From positions 357,195-421,194 of the forward strand of contig JAHXIQ010000005.1 in the NCBI GenBank assembly GCA_025655555.1: a stretch of DNA of 64,000 bases, in the 5' to 3' direction. Position numbers and translations under genes: made by a program. Positions within the stretch are counted from its first letter, which is position 1. The number at the start of each line of letters is the position of its first letter. The notes under the pieces are model-generated. The model was not told the origin of the DNA. It saw only the letters and a list, made by a program, of their open reading frames with translations, and made no database searches. Source of the stretch: Candidatus Thiodiazotropha sp. (ex Myrtea sp. 'scaly one' KF741663). GTDB lineage: Bacteria > Pseudomonadota > Gammaproteobacteria > Chromatiales > Chromatiaceae. Below, in pieces: positions 1 through 8,137 of this stretch.

Positions 1-1131
1 GGAATACTCGTTATGCAGGATATTGCTGCGGTGGTATTTCTGGCTGCATCGACCGGCAAACTGCCATCTCCCTGGGCGCTATTATTGTTTCTTCTTATAT
101 TTGCACGGCCGCTTTTCCATTACATCCTGCAGCGTACCGGTCACGGCGAATTACTTATCCTCTATGGGCTTGTGCTGGCACTGGGTGGCGCTGAATTGTT
201 CGAACTGGCTGGCGTTAAGGATGACCTTGGTGCATTAGTTATCGGCTTACTGATTTCAAACCATCCCAAGTCCAGGGAAATGGCCAAAACGATGCTCGGT
301 TTCAAGGATCTGTTCCTGGTTGGGTTCTTTTTGACTATCGGGATGTCCGGTCAACTGTCGCTGGAGGCACTGATCATCGGCATACTGCTGGTACCCTTCA
401 TTTTCGTAAAGTCAGCACTGTTTTTTGGTCTGATGACCGCATTCAGACTGAGAGCAAGAACATCCTTGCTGGCCAGTCTGAACCTGACGAACTACAGCGA
501 ATTCGGCCTGATTGTCGCAGCTATCGGTGTATCCAATGGCTGGATGGATGCCGAGTGGCTCGTGGTGATAGCGATCGCACTTTCAATATCCTTCGCACTC
601 GCGGCACCCCTGAACAATATTGATGACCGGATTTATAGCCAGTTCAGAGAATTTTGGCTCAAATATCAGCGCAAGTGCAGACTGCCGGATGATGCAGTTC
701 TTGATACCAGTGGTGCAACAATTGCTGTTTTTGGGATGGGCAGAGTCGGCTGTGGGGCCTACGACAAGATGCGAGAACTCCATGGGGATACCGTGGTTGG
801 CATTGACTTCGACAACGACCTGATCCAGAAGCATCTTGCAGTGGGTCGCAACGTGCTACGCGGTGATCCCAGCGATGCGGACTTCTGGGATCTGATGGAG
901 CGTGATCACAACATCAATTTCGTTATGTTGGCACTGCCGAACCTGCAAGCGAATCTCGATGCTCTTGAGGAACTAAAGACGATTGCTTTTTCGGGTTTTG
1001 TTGCAGCGACAGTAAAGTATCCGGATGAGGAGGAACGCTTACGTGAAATGGGCGTAACCTCGGTATTCAATATTTATACGGAAGCAGGATCAGGATTTGC
1101 CGATTACGTTGAGGCGCAAAATAAAGTCTGA
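1..1131 (+). CDS. Kef-type K+/H+ antiporter with C-terminal NAD-binding RCK domain (5' end cut by window)
   Basis: The reading frame is open to the first base, so the true start lies upstream; 376 residues are visible. The first ~210 residues are hydrophobic helices of a CPA2 cation/proton antiporter, including the pore-region string GVKDDLGALVIGLL and a second half-domain with NYSEFGLIV. From about residue 236 a Rossmann TrkA-N fold begins with ATIAVFGMGRVG, followed by the acidic end of the second strand (GIDFDND). In this family (KefB/KefC-like, YbaL-like) the protein sits in the inner membrane and exchanges K+ for H+, gated by a nucleotide or thiol adduct on the RCK domain. The C terminus is short, with no TrkA-C domain visible. 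The exact subfamily cannot be fixed without the missing N terminus. Confidence 0.85.
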   Translation, partial: GILVMQDIAAVVFLAASTGKLPSPWALLLFLLIFARPLFHYILQRTGHGELLILYGLVLALGGAELFELAGVKDDLGALVIGLLISNHPKSREMAKTMLGFKDLFLVGFFLTIGMSGQLSLEALIIGILLVPFIFVKSALFFGLMTAFRLRARTSLLASLNLTNYSEFGLIVAAIGVSNGWMDAEWLVVIAIALSISFALAAPLNNIDDRIYSQFREFWLKYQRKCRLPDDAVLDTSGATIAVFGMGRVGCGAYDKMRELHGDTVVGIDFDNDLIQKHLAVGRNVLRGDPSDADFWDLMERDHNINFVMLALPNLQANLDALEELKTIAFSGFVAATVKYPDEEERLREMGVTSVFNIYTEAGSGFADYVEAQNKV

Positions 1132-1239
1132 TCGTAAGGGCCAGGCGAACGAGAAATAATACGGGTCAGAGAGCAATAGCCTTTAAAGCTAGAAGTCACC
1201 ACTCTCTGGCCCTGTTTTCACTTTTTACTCCGTATCTGA

Positions 1240-1446
1240 TTAGCCAAACACACTACCTGAGCGTGCCCCCATCATTTTCAATATCATGGGTAAAGGACAA
1301 AATTTGGTGAATGGGGCTTGGAAAATCATAAAGCCCACAAAAATCGTGGCGTACAGAAAATTGACATTTTGTGTGGCGAGATAAGTGCCGGTGGTTGCCA
1401 TAATAAGGACGCCGACAATGGCGAATGTAATGCGTTCGACAGTCAT
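1240..1446 (-). CDS. Small YgaP-like membrane protein (DUF2892)
   Basis: A 68-residue protein starting MTVERITFAIVGVLIM. Two hydrophobic segments are separated by a short turn (ATQNVNFLY), and FTKFCPLPMILKMMG follows; this is the layout of DUF2892 proteins, the membrane part of YgaP rhodanese proteins. The cysteine before PLP is typical of the family. I chose the ATG at 1446 because AGGAG lies 9 nt upstream; the frame runs further 5' but without a better start. No rhodanese domain is attached. Family members are often linked to sulfur or thiol metabolism, but nothing around it here shows that. Confidence 0.7.
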   Translation of the reverse strand: MTVERITFAIVGVLIMATTGTYLATQNVNFLYATIFVGFMIFQAPFTKFCPLPMILKMMGARSGSVFG

Positions 1447-1638
1447 GGTGATGAGCTCCTGGTTATTATTCGGTGCGACCCAATTGCCGCAGCTGACGTA
1501 ATTTTGCATGTCAACAGCGTACTGTCTGGAACATTTGTTACAGTTCAAATCGAAAAACAGTTAGAGCAGTGGAGTGGACATCCGGTTTAAGAAGCGCGGA
1601 CAATAGTGGCCAGCTTGTACCCAATTGGTAGGAATCCT

Positions 1639-3888
1639 ATGCGCTCTCTCACAACGACTATCAGCGTTAAAGAAGCTGCCTGTACAATTTTTGCATTTCT
1701 GATTCTAATTGTTGGCGTCGATCAGGTTGCAGCTGAGACCGTAGCAACGGAACAGACCGGTGAGCGCCCTGTCATCGGGCTCGTCTTAAGCGGTGGTGGG
1801 GCGAGAGGCGCTTCCCATATCGGAGTGCTTAAAGTACTGGAAACGCTGCGTATCCCCATTGATGTCATTACCGGTACCAGCATGGGCGCCATCGTTGGCG
1901 GGATGTATGCCTATGGGTACTCTGTAGAAGAGATAGAGACACTACTTGGTGAGACAGACTGGGATGCGGTATTACGCGACGAACCACCACGGAAAAACCG
2001 GAGTTTCCGTCGGAAACAGGATGATTTCAACTTCTTGATTAAGCAGGAAGCCGGGATTAAAGACTGGAAGTTCACTATCCCCAAAGGACTATTGCAGGGT
2101 CAGCAGCTCAGGCTGAGGCTGAAATCTCTCACCCTCCTGGCACCTACAGATTTTGATGCACTACCGGTCCGCTTTCGTGCGGTTGCTGCAGATATCGAGA
2201 GCGGTGAGGCAGTTACGTTAGGGAGTGGCAGTCTCTCAACCGCCATGCTCGCCAGTATGGCTATCCCTGGTGTGTTCGCTCCCGTCGAATGGAATGACCG
2301 ATTGCTGATCGATGGGGGGCTTGCCAATAACGTACCCGTACAGCTGGCACGCGACCTGGGCGCGGATATTTTAATCGTGGTTGATCTGAGCAGCGAACTG
2401 CAGGGAAGGGACGGGCTGACTTCCCCCTTCAGTATCCTCAATCAGATTCTGGGGATTACAATACAGCGCAATACAGCTGAGCAGCTTGAGAAGCTTGTGC
2501 CTGACGACATACTGATACAGCCAGATCTTAGTGGTTACTCCTCAACGGATTTCTGGCGAGCTTCCGAGATGATCGATAGCGGTGTCGTGGCGGCAGAACT
2601 CAGCAACCAGAGACTGAATGAGCTCTCAATCTCCAAGGAGGATTTCACTGATTACTTAATCGCTATAAGGCAAAGAGATACGGCATCGCCGAACATCGAC
2701 AAGATAACCTTCGATAACAAAACGCCCTTGAGTACGGATGTGCTTAACTCGCATATCACCGTCGAGGCCGGAGATAAGCTGGATATTCCGTTATTGGAAA
2801 AGGACATCCATCAGCTCTATGGGATGAATATCTTCGAACGGCTTGACTACGATGTCCAGCAAGATGAGCAGCAGACGGAATTGAATGTCGAGGCTGAAGA
2901 GAAGGAGTGGGGTCCACATTATCTGCGATTCGGTCTGAGTATGGAGACTGACTTTGAGGGAACCGGGATCTTTAATCTGGCCACCAGTCACACCATGACG
3001 CCGATCAATAGAATGGGCGGCGAATGGCGCTCGGAGATTCAAATTGGCCATGATCAACGACTCGTCACCGAGCTATACCAACCTATCGATAACCATCTCC
3101 GATACTATTTCCGTACCTCGCTCGGTTATTACGAATCACATTTCGGTCAGTTTGAGTCCGGGCAGCAGGTGGCTGACCTGGAAGTCAGCTATTCGACCTT
3201 TTCACTGGCAGGCGGGCGCCAGTTTGGGAACTGGGGCCAACTCGAGGTTGGCGCCTATACTGCATCCGGTGATTCCAGCCCTCGTATTGGAGATCTGTCC
3301 ACTCCCACAAATGACATCAATGCCGGTGCCTGGGTTGTGACTTTTTCTTACGATCAGCTGGATAGCATCAACATTCCCCGGTCCGGTTTGCTGGCCAATA
3401 TTTCATGGTCAGCCAGCAGAGATGAGCTCGGGGCGGATGATAAGCAGGACACCTTGCGGGTAAACGGTCTTTGGGCGGGAACCTGGAACAAGCACACGCT
3501 CATGTTATGGGGTGGCATTGCCGGTGTGACCCATACCGATGTCCCCGCTGACGATGCATTCTCTATCGGCGGGCTCTTCAACCTTTCAGGCTACCGCAGG
3601 TCGGAGCTGTCCGGTCGCTACGCCGGCATGATGCGTGTCATCTATTTAAGGGAGATTGGTGATAGCCGGTCAGTACTGAAAGTGCCGGTCTATGTTGGTG
3701 CCTCCCTGGAAGGTGGTAACGTTTGGAGCGACCGGGATGAGATCCGTTTTGATTCATTGCTTTTGGCAGGTAGTATTTCTCTGGCGATCGACTCACCCCT
3801 TGGGCCTCTCTATCTTGCCCGAGGCTTCGCTGAAGGCGGACGCCGTGAGACTTACTTATATCTTGGGCGGACCTTTACGTTTCTTTAG
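1639..3888 (+). CDS. Patatin-like phospholipase with POTRA and outer-membrane beta-barrel (type Vd / PlpD-like)
   Basis: A 749-residue protein. After an N-terminal signal segment (hydrophobic stretch, then VAAETVATE), the patatin domain shows the oxyanion motif SGGGARG, the nucleophile elbow GTSMG (Ser ~81) and the catalytic Asp in DGGLANNVP (~225). A POTRA-like segment follows (~355-410). The C-terminal ~320 residues alternate polar and hydrophobic strands like BamA/Omp85 barrels and end in F-L. In PlpD-type proteins the lipase is carried to the cell surface by its own barrel and hydrolyses lipid acyl esters. I chose the ATG at 1639 because GGTAGGA precedes it by 5 nt; a GTG 33 nt upstream is possible. 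The stop codon lies inside a repeated 20-bp motif (3885-3904). Confidence 0.85.
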   Translation: MRSLTTTISVKEAACTIFAFLILIVGVDQVAAETVATEQTGERPVIGLVLSGGGARGASHIGVLKVLETLRIPIDVITGTSMGAIVGGMYAYGYSVEEIETLLGETDWDAVLRDEPPRKNRSFRRKQDDFNFLIKQEAGIKDWKFTIPKGLLQGQQLRLRLKSLTLLAPTDFDALPVRFRAVAADIESGEAVTLGSGSLSTAMLASMAIPGVFAPVEWNDRLLIDGGLANNVPVQLARDLGADILIVVDLSSELQGRDGLTSPFSILNQILGITIQRNTAEQLEKLVPDDILIQPDLSGYSSTDFWRASEMIDSGVVAAELSNQRLNELSISKEDFTDYLIAIRQRDTASPNIDKITFDNKTPLSTDVLNSHITVEAGDKLDIPLLEKDIHQLYGMNIFERLDYDVQQDEQQTELNVEAEEKEWGPHYLRFGLSMETDFEGTGIFNLATSHTMTPINRMGGEWRSEIQIGHDQRLVTELYQPIDNHLRYYFRTSLGYYESHFGQFESGQQVADLEVSYSTFSLAGGRQFGNWGQLEVGAYTASGDSSPRIGDLSTPTNDINAGAWVVTFSYDQLDSINIPRSGLLANISWSASRDELGADDKQDTLRVNGLWAGTWNKHTLMLWGGIAGVTHTDVPADDAFSIGGLFNLSGYRRSELSGRYAGMMRVIYLREIGDSRSVLKVPVYVGASLEGGNVWSDRDEIRFDSLLLAGSISLAIDSPLGPLYLARGFAEGGRRETYLYLGRTFTFL

Positions 3889-3904
3889 TGTTAACAGGCC
3901 CTAA
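3885..3904 (+). repeat. Solo terminus of the GGCCTGTTAACACTAA repeat family
   Basis: The 20-mer TTAGTGTTAACAGGCCCTAA matches the right end of the MITE-like element at 56332-56629. It lies between convergent genes and contains the stop codons of both: TAG of the patatin gene (3886-3888) and, on the other strand, TAG of the 95-residue membrane protein (3901-3903). No second arm is seen nearby, so it is a single terminus. Confidence 0.8.
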
Positions 3905-4188
3905 TACAAGCTCCACTCAAATATCATAAAGAGACAAGCGATCAAAAAAAGCAGCCAGAAGAAGATGGCGTATGGGCCGGGATGATTCTCGGATTTAAAG
4001 TCCCGGGCAAAATATTCCGGAAATCCAAAACCGGAGAAAAAGGCAACCACCCGATAGAAGAGAATCGGTATCAGGAGGACCGCCAGAATCAGCTGCTGCG
4101 CGACAGCTTCTTCGAAACCGTCTCTGACTCCCAGGTATAGGGATACAAAAACGAAAATGGTCAAAGCGATGAGCTTATGTCTTTCCAT
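3901..4188 (-). CDS. Small membrane protein of unknown function
   Basis: 95 residues with three hydrophobic segments: near LIALTIFVFVSLYLGV, LILAVLLIPILFYRVVAFF, and FFWLLFLIACLFMIF. A charged loop with SENHPGP separates the last two. I do not recognise a family. It is convergent with the patatin gene and its stop codon falls in the shared repeat terminus. A hydrophobic composition continuous over the whole frame and an ATG start support a real gene, but there is no functional clue. Confidence 0.55.
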   Translation of the reverse strand: MERHKLIALTIFVFVSLYLGVRDGFEEAVAQQLILAVLLIPILFYRVVAFFSGFGFPEYFARDFKSENHPGPYAIFFWLLFLIACLFMIFEWSLY

Positions 4189-4283
4189 ACTGAGTCATTG
4201 TAATTCGGGTGGAGACTTACGTAGTTTGAACATGTCCGAGTATACCAACTGATAGGAATATACCGCAGCGGCTGATCCATCGA

Positions 4284-5588
4284 TCAGATGTTGTTTAAGC
4301 GAAATGTCTTCTCGACTCGATTCATGTCATGCGAGAAAACAGCTGCCACCTCGGCGTGGTTTCTCCAATTATCCACTGATTCGGCAACTTCGTTAAGCAG
4401 GGTGTTGGCCTTCGCCTTTTTCAGGCCGGCGGTTTGTGCAAAAGCGATCAGATCATCCCGATCGAAGTTGTCACGTTTTCCATTCAGACTCATCTGGTGC
4501 CGACTTGTCCATGCACCGCTTGGATTGTAAGCATAGGCCACATCGAATGCGGGAGAGAGACGCCACTGACCCAGCTTGTTCATGAGAAAGGCGATATTCT
4601 TGACGTGGTCATCGTGATTACGGGCCAGAATATTGAAAATCGCTCGACGGACCTGCTGTTCGAGATCTTCAATGGGGAGTGAAAGTAACTGGATGGTTTC
4701 GATTGCCTGTTCATAGGCGTAGGCCCCCGCCTGATTGAAATCGAAATGCCTGATTGCGCCAAGGGATAGCATATGTAGCTTCTCCCCGTTGTCCGCCCTG
4801 TCAAAGCGTCGGGTCATGAAATGAGCGCGTCCACCCTCTTCATGCAACCGGCACTCCTGCATGGTGATACCCGCATCTCGGGCCATCAGTGAGTAGGCGT
4901 ATTCTATTCGTCCAAATCCCTGTGGATCGGCCAGCTCCTTGTCGCGATTGCCGTGGATACCGTCGAACTTCATGATCCAGTGGCTGAATCCCCTGCCTGC
5001 AGGTGCCTGACCGGAGCGAAATTCGCCTGTCTCGGGGTTCCAGGCCAGCACGGCTTTCGCCCTGGCGCCACCCGCGGAGGTGCCCACCCGGAGAATGTCT
5101 TCAATGGTGCGTTGGTCGTCCACACCGGCAAATTTCCCCTCCAGGCTGATGCGCTCGTCGAGTACCCGGTTGGCGAGATCAACCAGCGCATCGATCTTGA
5201 GTCTGTGCGTATTCGAGGGGCTTTCCTTGATAGTGGGCTTGAACTCAAGCGCCCCCATGCCGCGGCTGCCCGTATAGCAGAGACGCTCTACCGGGTTCAT
5301 GCTGCCCGCTGACCGCCCCTGGCTTGCCAGCCAGGCGTCGATGAGGCGATTGCCGAATTTGTCCGGCAGGGAGTCAGCCAAGAGTCCCGGGAGGCCGTGG
5401 AAGGTCTCCCGGGCGAGGGCGGGAAATTCGAAAGGCGCTTCCCGCAGAGGCATGGTCAACGGGGCAACCTGTATATCCGATGCGGAGAACTCCGGCGTGT
5501 ATTGGTATACCGCCAGTTCACGATCCTCCAGCCAGGTGACGGCGCCGATGTCACGGCCCCACAGCAGGACGCGTGCGATCGTGCTCAC
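4284..5588 (-). CDS. hipA: HipA-family serine/threonine kinase toxin
   Basis: 434 residues, the usual HipA length. The N-terminal ~100 residues match the HipA N1 domain (VLLWGRDIGAVTWLEDRE ... PLREAPFEFP). The kinase core shows VGTSAGGARAKAVLAW (ATP-binding loop), the catalytic segment ILARNHDDHVKNIAF and the metal-binding LSPAFDVAYAY. HipA kinases phosphorylate translation components (glutamyl-tRNA synthetase in E. coli) and halt growth until bound by HipB. It starts with GTG, overlapping the hipB stop codon by 4 nt, so the pair is translationally coupled. Whether glutamyl-tRNA synthetase is the target here cannot be seen. Confidence 0.92.
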   Translation of the reverse strand: MSTIARVLLWGRDIGAVTWLEDRELAVYQYTPEFSASDIQVAPLTMPLREAPFEFPALARETFHGLPGLLADSLPDKFGNRLIDAWLASQGRSAGSMNPVERLCYTGSRGMGALEFKPTIKESPSNTHRLKIDALVDLANRVLDERISLEGKFAGVDDQRTIEDILRVGTSAGGARAKAVLAWNPETGEFRSGQAPAGRGFSHWIMKFDGIHGNRDKELADPQGFGRIEYAYSLMARDAGITMQECRLHEEGGRAHFMTRRFDRADNGEKLHMLSLGAIRHFDFNQAGAYAYEQAIETIQLLSLPIEDLEQQVRRAIFNILARNHDDHVKNIAFLMNKLGQWRLSPAFDVAYAYNPSGAWTSRHQMSLNGKRDNFDRDDLIAFAQTAGLKKAKANTLLNEVAESVDNWRNHAEVAAVFSHDMNRVEKTFRLNNI

Positions 5589-5944
5589 TGGTTGTCTCCC
5601 TCGTCATCCCATGACCATGGCAGGGTCTGTTTGCGCTTACCGCTGGCCCGACGTCGATGTTTGCCCTCGTGGGCCACCAGCTCCACGGGCCGGATGGCGG
5701 GATCGGGGAGCAGGGCGGCAAGGTGGTCCGCCAGCCCCAGCGCCTTGGCGACACGGATGAAGGAGTCGAGGGAGATGCTCTTGCCGTCGGCGATGCGGGT
5801 CATGGTGCTGCGCGAAACACCGGCCTGCTTGGCCAGTGCTGCCTGGGGGATGTTTTGGCTCAGGCGGATCGCTTCCAGACGCCTGCAGAGTGCCTCTGCG
5901 ATAGCGGTGCTGGAGCTGGTGGTGAAGTCTATATTATGTTTCAT
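5585..5944 (-). CDS. hipB: HipB-like XRE-family antitoxin
   Basis: 119 residues with a central helix-turn-helix: LSQNIPQAALAKQAGVSRS, then TMTRIADGKSISLDSF. This is the Cro/C1 (XRE) fold of HipB antitoxins. The C-terminal tail is basic (HRRRASGKRK) and ends with W-S-W-D-D-E. It immediately precedes hipA with a 4-nt overlap. In the family HipB binds operators in its own promoter and neutralises HipA; repeated motifs upstream (5980-5990, 6064-6074) are candidate operators. No clear Shine-Dalgarno sequence precedes the ATG at 5944. Confidence 0.88.
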   Translation of the reverse strand: MKHNIDFTTSSSTAIAEALCRRLEAIRLSQNIPQAALAKQAGVSRSTMTRIADGKSISLDSFIRVAKALGLADHLAALLPDPAIRPVELVAHEGKHRRRASGKRKQTLPWSWDDEGDNQ

Positions 5945-6291
5945 ATGTGACGCATAGATTGCTTAAAGAATACATTATGTATCAAATATTAATCTTAATA
6001 GTTTATATGTCAATATGCCAATGCATCAAAATAGAAACATTAAATCATTAAAAGTGTTGTAAAGTATCAAATATGATGCATATCACAAAGATGCGTAGTT
6101 ACATGGGCTGTTGGCTTAGAGGGGGCGAGCTATGAGAGTGCTTATGGGGTGCCAACAGACTTTGGTGGGACAGGGCCCCACCCTAGTAACTGGGAAGAGC
6201 ACAGGATATGCAAATGTGGCAGCTCCCTGTTGATTACAAAGAACGAGGTTCAGCTGATAGTTTCACTGGTTAAGCGATCTCTAGCTTTCCG
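5945..6291. other. AT-rich hipBA promoter region without a gene
   Basis: A 347-bp gap. The part next to hipB is strongly AT-rich, as toxin-antitoxin promoters often are, and holds the direct repeat GTATCAAATAT (5980-5990 and 6064-6074). Further out, GGTGGG (6164-6169) pairs with CCCACC (6177-6182), a small hairpin near the end of the MarR gene. No open frame with coding character is visible. Confidence 0.6.
5980..6074. promoter_or_regulatory. Candidate HipB operators: direct repeats GTATCAAATAT
   Basis: Two exact 11-bp copies of GTATCAAATAT lie at 5980-5990 and 6064-6074, upstream of the hipB start at 5944 and 84 bp (about eight helical turns) apart. HipB proteins bind several repeated operators in their own promoters. 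That these are the sites is inference from position and repetition. Confidence 0.4.
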
Positions 6292-6735
6292 TCAGGTTTC
6301 AAATCGCTGAATCATCTTTCTCAACACTGAAAGCGCTATCTCCATATCGGAAGCATTTAAGCCGTCTGCCGCCAGGTTGGCCCAGGGTATTTGCTTCTGC
6401 TCCAACAATTCAAAGATTTCTTTCCCTTTTTCTGATAGCGCAACCAGTTTGGCTTTTTTATGGTGCGGGTTGTCCTGATACACAAGAATACCGGAACCCT
6501 CCATTGCATCCGTTAACCGCTGGACACTTTGCCGGGACTGTCCCATTGAGTATGCGATTTGCGGGACGGTCATTGAACCATCAGAGTGAGCTAATGCGCC
6601 AAGTACCTTCCAACGCGCGCTGCTTAACCCCACGTCTTTTGTCAGTACGTCCCCTTCGGCCACCAGCAACCCGCTGAGCTTGAATATATCCAGCACGATA
6701 TCGGTGAACATCTGTCCTTCTTTCGAACGCTTCAT
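6292..6735 (-). CDS. MarR-family transcriptional regulator
   Basis: About 147 residues. A winged helix-turn-helix is visible: SARWKVLGALAHSDGSMTV, PQIAYSMGQSRQSVQRLTD, and a wing with DNPHHKKAKLVALSEKG. Flanking helices (N-terminal MFTDIVLDIFKLSGLL, C-terminal SVLRKMIQRF) would form the dimer interface. MarR proteins repress neighbouring genes and release DNA on ligand binding or oxidation; no cysteine stands out as a redox switch. I prefer the ATG at 6735: a longer frame starts at 6771, but that codon lies inside the operator palindrome 6754-6790. It is divergent from a two-gene membrane operon. Confidence 0.85.
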   Translation of the reverse strand: MKRSKEGQMFTDIVLDIFKLSGLLVAEGDVLTKDVGLSSARWKVLGALAHSDGSMTVPQIAYSMGQSRQSVQRLTDAMEGSGILVYQDNPHHKKAKLVALSEKGKEIFELLEQKQIPWANLAADGLNASDMEIALSVLRKMIQRFET

Positions 6736-6753
6736 ATTCTCTGAATTGGTAAT

Positions 6754-6790
6754 TTGACAATATGATGTCATTATGACAACATATTGTCAA
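6754..6790. promoter_or_regulatory. 37-bp near-perfect palindrome, likely MarR operator
   Basis: Arms of 18 bp (TTGACAATATGATGTCAT and its partner ATGACAACATATTGTCAA) flank one central base; 17 of 18 positions pair. It lies between the MarR gene and the divergent membrane-protein genes, where a MarR dimer pair would block both promoters. The inner TGTCAT-T-ATGACA and outer TTGACAATAT arms could be two dimer sites. Confidence 0.75.
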
Positions 6791-6840
6791 TATGTAGTAG
6801 ACACAACCATCTTTCTGTCAGCGACAAAGGTAATGATGCC

Positions 6841-7311
6841 ATGAAAACGACACTACATCTGCTAGGTGCAATCACGGCCACGCTCTGTATAGCAACTTTT
6901 TTTTCCGCTACGCTGTTTGTTGAGTTATTCGGTTCACCGGAAACCATCGCGACAGTTAAAAAACTGATTGTCATGCCGGGGCTGTTGATCTTGATTCCGG
7001 CAATCGCAATGACGGGGGCAACCGGCTTTTCTCTTGGCAAGAATCGTAAGGGCCGTTTAGTGGAAGCCAAGAAGAAACGGATGCCGATCATCGGCGCAAA
7101 TGGTGTTCTTGTCTTGCTCCCGGCAGCGATATTCCTCGATCAATGGGCAGCTGTAGGCGCCTATGATCTGAAATTCTATGTGGTTCAGGGATTGGAGTTG
7201 ATCGCCGGTGCCGTCAATCTCACATTGATGGGGATGAATATTCGAGACGGTCTGAAAATGACAGGGGAAATTTCCCCGCACAAGTCAGGCATAAGACATG
7301 AGTGGAGATGA
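6841..7311 (+). CDS. Membrane protein of unknown function, MarR-linked
   Basis: 156 residues with about four hydrophobic segments: one at the N terminus (LHLLGAITATLCIATFFSA), one near LIVMPGLLILIPAIAMTGA, one near MPIIGANGVLVLLPAAIFL, and one at VVQGLELIAGAVNLTLMGM. A basic loop (GKNRKGRLVEAKKKR) would face the cytoplasm. The pattern resembles proteins of the following gene's family, but I do not recognise a named domain. The ATG at 6841 is preceded by AAGG about 10 nt upstream; an in-frame start at 6784 falls inside the operator and is less likely. It lies 3 nt upstream of the next gene, so they form an operon, likely controlled by the MarR protein. Confidence 0.7.
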   Translation: MKTTLHLLGAITATLCIATFFSATLFVELFGSPETIATVKKLIVMPGLLILIPAIAMTGATGFSLGKNRKGRLVEAKKKRMPIIGANGVLVLLPAAIFLDQWAAVGAYDLKFYVVQGLELIAGAVNLTLMGMNIRDGLKMTGEISPHKSGIRHEWR

Positions 7312-7314
7312 AAA

Positions 7315-7902
7315 ATGGACTACTTAATCCTGAAATATCTTCACATACTGGGTGCCGTTTTGATGGGTGCAGGTTTGATCGGTGTTTGGCTGGCCGATCT
7401 TCGCTCCAGGCAACATCGTGATTTGATCCGCTTTTCAGAGGCCGTTCGCTATATCGCGGTTTTTTATGATGGTGTGGTTGTGCCGGGTGCACTGATACTT
7501 CTCTTCTCAGGCACCTGGTTTACCGTGCAATACTTTGGCGGCTGGAAATTCATAGAGACTCCCTGGCTTGCAGGCATGATTTTTCTCTTTGCATTCGAGT
7601 TTATCGAAGGGAACACGATTACAAGACTCTATTTTATGAAGCTGCGCCGTATAACAGATCATGCACTGAGCGAAGGGAAAATCACCGAGGAGCTGGAGAG
7701 AGAGCGGGGGAAGCTGATCCCATCCTTTACTCACTATCTGGATTTGCCGATGGTCTTTTTGATTATCGCTCTGGGCACAATCAAGCCGACGACATGGGAG
7801 ATGTTTTTCTATGGTTCTGTTATTGCAATGGCACTTGCCGCTTTTTTCACTGTCCTGATTCCTCGCATGTATCCTTGGGGGCATGATTCTCAAGGAGTTT
7901 GA
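7315..7902 (+). CDS. DUF2269-family integral membrane protein
   Basis: 195 residues. The N-terminal KYLHILGAVLMGAGLIGVWL carries the LH-I-G signature common to DUF2269 membrane proteins, and several further helices follow (VVPGALILLFSGTWF, WLAGMIFLFAFEFIEGN, MVFLIIALGTIKP, MALAAFFTVLIP). A charged helical loop (SEGKITEELERERGKL) separates the halves. It starts 3 nt after the previous membrane gene and shares its MarR-type operator. Function is unknown in the family; a transport or electron-transfer accessory role is conceivable but unsupported here. Confidence 0.75.
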   Translation: MDYLILKYLHILGAVLMGAGLIGVWLADLRSRQHRDLIRFSEAVRYIAVFYDGVVVPGALILLFSGTWFTVQYFGGWKFIETPWLAGMIFLFAFEFIEGNTITRLYFMKLRRITDHALSEGKITEELERERGKLIPSFTHYLDLPMVFLIIALGTIKPTTWEMFFYGSVIAMALAAFFTVLIPRMYPWGHDSQGV

Positions 7903-7942
7903 TTTGTAATAAGGGAATTTGCATGGGCCTCTAACATGTTTT

Positions 7943-7961
7943 GGTGGGGCTCTACCCCACC
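7943..7961. terminator. Hairpin after the MarR-linked membrane operon
   Basis: GGTGGGG (7943-7949) pairs with CCCCACC (7955-7961) across a 5-nt loop, 40 nt after the stop codon. No T run follows, so termination is only a possibility. A similar GGTGGG/CCCACC hairpin lies at 6164-6182. Confidence 0.4.
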
Positions 7962-8024
7962 ATTGCGATGAAGGAAAATGGTGCTGAATCAGTCCCATCA
8001 CCATCTGTATCATTCCACATCAGA

Positions 8025-8089
8025 CCGGCGTATGCTGAAATTCAGAGCCTATGCGATTCGTATTTTTCATGGATCCTGGCATACGCCGG
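8025..8089. repeat. Inverted repeat CCGGCGTATGC ... GCATACGCCGG
   Basis: Perfect 11-bp arms at 8025-8035 and 8079-8089 separated by 43 nt. The right arm continues into GGAATGACA, typical of dispersed intergenic GGATCC-GCCGGAATGAC repeats seen in many proteobacteria. It lies in the gap before the methyltransferase gene. Confidence 0.5.
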
Positions 8090-8137
8090 AATGACAATGA
8101 TTTTGATATTGTTTGCAGCTGTTGAAGTGTTCTGCTT

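Noticed and set aside
583..834. Minus-strand frame inside the Kef antiporter gene
   Set aside because: Shadow of a well-supported gene on the other strand.
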